Origin: Candidatus Kapaibacterium sp.
Lineage (GTDB): Bacteria > Bacteroidota > Ignavibacteria > Kapaibacteriales > Kapaibacteriaceae
DNA length: 60,015 nucleotides
Reading direction: 5' to 3'
Assembly: GCA_022842685.1 (NCBI GenBank)
Contig: JALHPC010000014.1
Location: 1-60,015, forward strand
Shown here: one piece after another, positions 55,486-60,015 of the stretch
Position numbering within the stretch: the first letter of the stretch is position 1
How the letters are laid out: each line of letters opens with the position of its first letter
Program-made: the position numbers and the translations under genes
Notes under the pieces: model-generated
The model's input: only the letters and a program-made list of their open reading frames with translations
Database searches by the model: none
What the model was told of the DNA's origin: nothing

Positions 55486-56733
55486 ATGCCACCATTCCGG
55501 TCTTCGCAGGTGTCGTCGAGTGTCTGGCTTACGGTTATCGTATGTGGCCTTGGCTACTTCGTCGACATCTACGACTTGATTCTGTTTACCATTGTCCGTC
55601 AAGAGTCGCTGGCCGACCTAGGCGTAACAGGTGGTGCGGTACTAGACGCTAGCGAGCTCATTTTGAACGCGCAGATGGTGGGCATGCTTATTGGCGGCTT
55701 GCTGTTTGGCGTGTTGGCCGACCGCAAGGGCCGGCTAAGTGTGCTGTTGGGCAGCATTCTGTTATACAGCGTCATGAACATCGCCAATGCGTTTGTAACG
55801 TCGGTGCCCATGTATGCCCTATTCCGGTTTTTGTCGGGCATTGGTTTAGCTGGCGAGCTAGGTATAGCTATCACGCTTGTGTCCGAGATTATGCCAAAGC
55901 GTACACGTGGTTACGGTACCACGTTGGTGGCCAGTTTGGGCATCCTTGGAGCGGTTGCCGCCTACGGCGTTCATACGCTTACGGATTGGCGTTTGGCCTA
56001 CATCATTGGCGGCGTGATGGGTCTGGCATTGTTGCTTATGCGCGTACGCATTGGCGAGAGCGAGATGTTCCGCTCGGTAGAGCGAACCCAAGGTGTTTCG
56101 CGTGGCAATGTAGCGTTGTTGTTTTCGCCCAAGCGCATCGGGCGCTATCTGTCATGTGTGGCCATTGGTGTGCCCATTTGGTACGTCATCGGAATCCTCG
56201 TTGCATTTAGTCCGGAGTTTACCCGCGAGTCTGGCGGTGCGTCCAACGTTGTGGCGGGGCAGGGCGTGATGTGGGCCTATGTAGGTCTTGCCACGGGCGA
56301 CCTAGCAAGCGGCCTGCTCAGTCAGCTTCTGGGCAGCCGCAAGCGATCGGTGTTGTTGTTTATCTTGGCTACGGCCGCCATGGCAGCCGTGTATTTGTAC
56401 ACGCCTGAAAAGACGGCCCAGGTAACCTACCTGATGTGCGGCGTACTTGGTGTTTGTGTTGGGTACTGGGCCGTATTTGTAACCACGGCCGCCGAGCAGT
56501 TTGGCACCAACTTGCGGGCAACGGCAGCCACGACCATTCCCAATGTTGTTCGTGGGTCGCTGGTGCCAGCCATCCTAGCGTTTAGTGCCTTACGTCATGC
56601 GTGGCAGCACGAAGCGTTCGAGTTGCGCTTAGCGGCAACAGTTGTTGGTGGAGTGGTATTTGTACTTGCGCTTGTTGGGTGGCTGTTCCTGCGCGAGACG
56701 TACGGAAAGGATCTCGACTTTGTGGAGCACTAA
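55486..56733 (+). CDS. Major facilitator superfamily transporter
   Basis: 415 residues with about twelve membrane helices. The MFS signature between helices 2 and 3 is GVLADRKGRLSVLLGS; FRFLSGIGLAGELGIAITLV, MPKRTRGYGTTLVASLG and LLGSRKRSVLLF match the sugar/aromatic-acid porter group (MHS-like). Substrate unknown; since cdd lies 3 nt before, nucleosides or organic acids are candidates, which is inference. Confidence 0.88.
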   Translation: MPPFRSSQVSSSVWLTVIVCGLGYFVDIYDLILFTIVRQESLADLGVTGGAVLDASELILNAQMVGMLIGGLLFGVLADRKGRLSVLLGSILLYSVMNIANAFVTSVPMYALFRFLSGIGLAGELGIAITLVSEIMPKRTRGYGTTLVASLGILGAVAAYGVHTLTDWRLAYIIGGVMGLALLLMRVRIGESEMFRSVERTQGVSRGNVALLFSPKRIGRYLSCVAIGVPIWYVIGILVAFSPEFTRESGGASNVVAGQGVMWAYVGLATGDLASGLLSQLLGSRKRSVLLFILATAAMAAVYLYTPEKTAQVTYLMCGVLGVCVGYWAVFVTTAAEQFGTNLRATAATTIPNVVRGSLVPAILAFSALRHAWQHEAFELRLAATVVGGVVFVLALVGWLFLRETYGKDLDFVEH

Positions 56734-57352
56734 GGCCATCTGTACGGCTGCCATGTTGGTGGCATCGCTGTGCCACGGGCTTGCGCAGCAGCACCCGGGC
56801 TTACGACTTGGTCTTCTGGCGGGTTGGCGCGTTGCGGTGCAGACGTCGGAAGTCGACGGAGCGCTAACGCGACGGGCTGCCCTTGGCATGCGTCCAGACG
56901 TAGCGGCACGCGCGCGCTGGAACATCGACCGCGAGCGTGCCATCGGCCTTGTGGGAGAGCTTGCATGGTCTACGCAGTCCACGGCGATTGGCCAAGGAAG
57001 CACCAATGTGGTAACGCAGTTAGACTACCTTGTAGGCGTTGTTGGAGCTACCTACGGCCCGGCCTGGATAGGTCTGGGCTACGGCCATCCACTTGCTGAA
57101 CGTGTGCGAGTGGCCAATATCGACGGCGTGCGACAGCAAGTCACACACCATCACGACGGTACCCGATTGGCGTCGGTAATCGATGTTCGCGCAGGAGCAG
57201 TGTTCCCTATTGTCGTCACCGATGTTGGAGACGTCGACGTAGGCTTTGTGCTTGGCACGTCGTTGTCGTCTGCCTACGTTCCCAACCATCCGGGCCTTCT
57301 GCGCTCCGCTTGGTTCCGTGTCGACGTGGGCTGGACGATAGAACTGTGGTGA
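56720..57352 (+). CDS. Exported protein of unknown function
   Basis: 210 residues, most probably from a TTG start at 56720: GGAAAGGA stands 7-8 nt before it, and it gives a standard signal peptide (WSTKAICTAAMLVASLCHGLA, cleaved before QQ). An ATG at 56753 would leave only a cut-down signal. The body has strand-like parts: LRLGLLAGWRVAVQTSE, RAIGLVGELAWSTQ, QLDYLVGVVGATYGPAWIGLGYG, IDVRAGAVFPIVV and VDVGFVLGTSLSSAY, ending SAWFRVDVGWTIELW, like a small outer-membrane barrel. It overlaps the MFS gene by 14 nt. Confidence 0.7.
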   Translation: MWSTKAICTAAMLVASLCHGLAQQHPGLRLGLLAGWRVAVQTSEVDGALTRRAALGMRPDVAARARWNIDRERAIGLVGELAWSTQSTAIGQGSTNVVTQLDYLVGVVGATYGPAWIGLGYGHPLAERVRVANIDGVRQQVTHHHDGTRLASVIDVRAGAVFPIVVTDVGDVDVGFVLGTSLSSAYVPNHPGLLRSAWFRVDVGWTIELW

Positions 57353-57371
57353 TGGCGCCGTCGGCGCTCCG

Positions 57372-57379
57372 TAGTTTTG
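57372..57379 (+). promoter_or_regulatory. -7 box abutting the guaA start
   Basis: TAGTTTTG matches TAnnTTTG exactly and ends 4 nt before the ATG at 57384. There is no room for a ribosome-binding site, so the mRNA would be leaderless. Confidence 0.5.
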
Positions 57380-57383
57380 TGCC

Positions 57384-58925
57384 ATGACGCACGCCGAACG
57401 CATCGTGATCCTCGACTTTGGTTCACAGTACACACAACTCATCGCCCGAAAAGTCCGCGAGGTTGGCGTGTACGCCGAAATCCACCCCTACTCCATCCAT
57501 CGCGACGACCTCGTAGCCTTATCGCCGCAGGGCATCATCCTAAGTGGTGGACCCAGCAGCGTATATGCCGAGGGAGCCCCAATACCCTCGTTTGATGTGT
57601 TCGGCCTTGGCATCCCCGTCTTGGGCATCTGTTATGGCCTGCAACTCATAGCATATCAGCTTGGAGGGGGCGTCGACAAAGCGGCTCGCCGCGAGTTCGG
57701 TCGCGCGTCGTTGAATATCGACGATGATTCCGATCTCTTCGCTGGCGTGCCGTCGTCCACCACCGTGTGGATGAGCCATGGTGACCACCTTACGGCCATA
57801 CCGCCTGGCTTCGAGCGTTTGGCGCATACCAGCAATGCCGACATCTGCGCCATCCGCAACAGCGAACGTCGTATCTGGGGCGTACAGTTTCACCCCGAAG
57901 TCCATCACAGCGACTATGGCCGCGAGCTGTTGCGCAACTTCGTTGTTGGTATCTGCGGCTGCAGCACAACGTGGAATGCATCGTCGTTCATCGACTCTGC
58001 CATTCGTGATATCCAAACCACCGTTGGCTCCGAAGGTGTCATCTGCGCCCTCAGCGGCGGCGTCGACTCTACCGTAGCCGCAGTGCTCTTGCACCGCGCC
58101 ATTGGTAGGCAGCTTCACTGCATTCACATCGACAATGGCTTGATGCGCAAGAATGAAAGCGCCACTATTGTGGAAATGTTCCGCGACCAATTTGATCTTA
58201 CCATCGACCTTGTCGATGGCACGGAGCTCTTCTTGTCGTACCTCGATGGCGTTTCCGATCCCGAGGTCAAGCGCAAGGGTATAGGCAAGGCCTTTATCGA
58301 GTTGTTTGAAATCGAGGCCAAGAACTTCTCCGATGCCAAGTTTCTTGCCCAGGGCACACTCTATCCCGACGTCATCGAAAGTGTCAGTGTTAAGGGGCCC
58401 TCGGCAACCATCAAGACGCACCACAATGTGGGCGGCCTTCCCGAGCGCATGAACTTGCGGCTTATCGAGCCATTCAGAGAGCTATTCAAGGACGAAGTGC
58501 GGGCCGTAGGGCGCGAGCTAGGCATTCCCGAGTGGTTCATCGAACGCCACCCGTTTCCGGGTCCTGGCCTTGCTATACGTGTGCCGGGCGTGGTAACGCG
58601 CGAGCGCTTGGACATCCTTCGCGAGGCCGACGACATCTATCTGGATGAGCTGCGGAATGCCGGATTGTACGGTAAGATATGGCAGGCCTTTGCTGTGCTT
58701 CTGCCTGTGCAAACCGTTGGGGTTATGGGCGACGAGCGAACGTATGAGCATGTATGTGCGCTTCGCGCCGTAACGAGCACCGATGGTATGACGGCCGACT
58801 GGTATCACATGCCGTACGACGTGCTGGCACGAATCTCCAACCGAATCATCAACGAGGTGCGCGGCATCAACCGCGTCGTTTACGACGTGTCGTCGAAGCC
58901 CCCTGCCACCATCGAATGGGAATAA
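57384..58925 (+). CDS. guaA: GMP synthase (glutamine-hydrolysing)
   Basis: 513 residues. Turns XMP, ATP and glutamine into GMP. Glutaminase domain: [37 protein letters not shown], nucleophile in [17 protein letters not shown], and [16 protein letters not shown]-pyrophosphatase: [21 protein letters not shown], then [14 protein letters not shown] and [14 protein letters not shown]. Dimer domain: [30 protein letters not shown] and the end KPPATIEWE. All active residues are present. Confidence 0.98.
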   Translation: MTHAERIVILDFGSQYTQLIARKVREVGVYAEIHPYSIHRDDLVALSPQGIILSGGPSSVYAEGAPIPSFDVFGLGIPVLGICYGLQLIAYQLGGGVDKAARREFGRASLNIDDDSDLFAGVPSSTTVWMSHGDHLTAIPPGFERLAHTSNADICAIRNSERRIWGVQFHPEVHHSDYGRELLRNFVVGICGCSTTWNASSFIDSAIRDIQTTVGSEGVICALSGGVDSTVAAVLLHRAIGRQLHCIHIDNGLMRKNESATIVEMFRDQFDLTIDLVDGTELFLSYLDGVSDPEVKRKGIGKAFIELFEIEAKNFSDAKFLAQGTLYPDVIESVSVKGPSATIKTHHNVGGLPERMNLRLIEPFRELFKDEVRAVGRELGIPEWFIERHPFPGPGLAIRVPGVVTRERLDILREADDIYLDELRNAGLYGKIWQAFAVLLPVQTVGVMGDERTYEHVCALRAVTSTDGMTADWYHMPYDVLARISNRIINEVRGINRVVYDVSSKPPATIEWE

Positions 58926-58926
58926 C

Positions 58927-59475
58927 ATGAAGGCGTTGGTTCTTATTGCCAATGGCAGCGAGGAGATGGAGGCCGTTGTTATCGTCGACATCCTGCGCCG
59001 CGCAGGCGTCAATGTTGTGTTTGCTGGCGATGCCGACATTGTAACGTGCTCGCGTGGTGTGCGCATTCTGCCCGACGTCATCTTTCAGGATTTGGGCGAC
59101 GAAGTGATCTACGACGCCATCGTGTTGCCTGGTGGGCAGCAGGGTGTGCAGCACCTAGTCGAGAACCATCAGGTTCGCGACGTTGTCGAGCGGCACCGTG
59201 ATGCCGGCAAGATTGTGGCAGCAATTTGCGCTGCGCCGTCGATGCTGCACGAGTGGGGCATGCTTCAGCGGCACAACGTTGTTACGGGCCATCCCAGCAT
59301 CGAGCGACAGTTGGCCGCCTACACCTTTACGTTTGACCGTGTTGTGGAAGATGGCGCACTTATTACCAGCAGAGGGGCCGGTACTGCGCTCGAGTTTGCC
59401 TTGGCCTTGGTTCGTAGGTTGGCCGGACAAGAGATGGCACGCCACGTTGCTAGCGACATTGTGATGTTCGAGTGA
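58927..59475 (+). CDS. DJ-1/PfpI family protein (YajL-like)
   Basis: 182 residues. KALVLIANGSEEMEAVVIVD holds the Glu that tunes the Cys; the nucleophile elbow is VAAICAAPSMLHEWG and TSRGAGTALEFALALV closes the site. This matches YajL/DJ-1 proteins, described as deglycases or redox chaperones, with function debated. Starts 1 nt after guaA, same operon. Confidence 0.92.
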   Translation: MKALVLIANGSEEMEAVVIVDILRRAGVNVVFAGDADIVTCSRGVRILPDVIFQDLGDEVIYDAIVLPGGQQGVQHLVENHQVRDVVERHRDAGKIVAAICAAPSMLHEWGMLQRHNVVTGHPSIERQLAAYTFTFDRVVEDGALITSRGAGTALEFALALVRRLAGQEMARHVASDIVMFE

Positions 59476-59517
59476 CGCCGTGGGCCCTTCAACAACACCC
59501 TTCACACAGGACAACAC

Positions 59518-60015
59518 GTGAAACGTCATCTCATTACATCGGCACTTCCTTACGCCAGCGGCGTTACCCACTTGGGCAACGTCGTTGGTAGCACCTTACC
59601 AGCCGACGTTTATGCGCGGTACTGTCGTCTTCGTGGCCGCGATACACTTTACGTATGCGGGTCCGACGAGCACGGCGTGGCCATTACCATTGCCGCCGAG
59701 CGCGAGGGCATTACACCGCAGCAGCTCATCGACAGATATCACAACATCAACAGCAAGGCACTTGCGGCACTTGCCATCGAATTCGACATCTACGATCGCA
59801 CGTCCAACCCCATCCATCGCGAGACCGCACAAGAGTTCTTTCTCGAGTGGCGCAAGCAGGGCTTGCTCGTGGAGCGTGAAGAGGATCAGTTCTACGATCC
59901 CACGTCGAACATCTTCTTACCCGACCGCTACGTCGAAGGCGTGTGTCCTAACTGTGGATACGACAAGGCTCGTGGTGATCAGTGCGACAACTGCGGAGCA
60001 TACTACAACCAGCTA
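59518..60015 (+). CDS. metG: Methionyl-tRNA synthetase (3' end cut)
   Basis: First 166 residues of a class I synthetase. GTG start with AGGA 7 nt before. Seen: LITSALPYASGVTHLGNVVG (HxGN-type signature), YVCGSDEHGVAITIAAEREG, SNPIHRETAQEFFLEW, FLPDRYVEGVCPNCGYDKARG (zinc Cys pair) and QCDNCGAYY (second pair). KMSKS lies outside the window. The two Cys pairs mark the two-knuckle type of MetG. Confidence 0.96.
   Translation, partial: MKRHLITSALPYASGVTHLGNVVGSTLPADVYARYCRLRGRDTLYVCGSDEHGVAITIAAEREGITPQQLIDRYHNINSKALAALAIEFDIYDRTSNPIHRETAQEFFLEWRKQGLLVEREEDQFYDPTSNIFLPDRYVEGVCPNCGYDKARGDQCDNCGAYYNQL

Noticed and set aside
57540..58424. 294-residue frame antisense to guaA.
   Set aside because: guaA is complete with all motifs; the antisense frame has no ribosome-binding site or family match.
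1..60015. CRISPR arrays, insertion sequences, rRNA genes.
   Set aside because: No spaced direct repeats, transposase frames or rRNA-like stretches were seen on either strand.

Overview
The window is about 60 kb of a bacterial chromosome of moderate GC. It carries 45 protein genes, two of them cut by the window ends, and I see no rRNA, tRNA, insertion sequence, phage or CRISPR. The best guess for the source is a free-living Bacteroidota/Chlorobi-group bacterium, of the Ignavibacteria or Kapabacteria kind. This rests on at least seven secreted proteins with type IX secretion (T9SS) C-terminal sorting domains, several outer-membrane barrel proteins and lipoproteins, a fused E1 alpha/beta 2-oxoacid dehydrogenase, and promoter boxes of the Bacteroidota type TAnnTTTG. 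The lineage is an inference from gene content.

Layout. 1-5.6 kb (minus strand): aminotransferase, an NYN/cold-shock-like fusion, an envelope operon (ankyrin protein and two lipoproteins) and two tandem paralogous barrel proteins. 5.8-13 kb: metallo-hydrolase, lipoprotein, RarA, D-lactate dehydrogenase, TerC, an L,D-transpeptidase lipoprotein and glutaminyl cyclase. 13.1-18 kb: a large exported protein of unknown role, a T9SS cargo, a beta-CASP nuclease and a small DUF2892 membrane protein. 18.1-31.1 kb: metabolic block with the two halves of an isobutyryl-CoA mutase (IcmF type) split around a DUF4397 lipoprotein, a PLP dehydratase, a seven-bladed propeller T9SS protein, GatB, IlvE and the fused E1. 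31.3-46.4 kb: a TPR protein, then a T9SS surface-protein cluster headed by a 2,337-residue giant with Pmp-like repeats. 46.4-54.1 kb: glycosyltransferases, a methyltransferase, two outer-membrane proteins and an unlisted 57-residue membrane protein. 54.1-60 kb: MutY, cytidine deaminase, MFS transporter, exported protein, GuaA, DJ-1/PfpI protein and the start of MetG.

How genes may work together. IlvE and the fused E1 could turn valine into isobutyryl-CoA, which the split IcmF could isomerise to butyryl-CoA. The glutaminyl cyclase could cap the N-terminal Gln of exported T9SS cargo, several of which have predicted signal cleavage just before Gln. The 32-45.5 kb cluster has its own codon style (CGT, GGT, CCA, ACA rich), shared ribosome-binding sites and a repeated module before the sorting domain, and looks like an abundant cell-surface assembly. 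Several housekeeping genes have a -7 box only 4-7 nt before the start codon, suggesting leaderless mRNAs.
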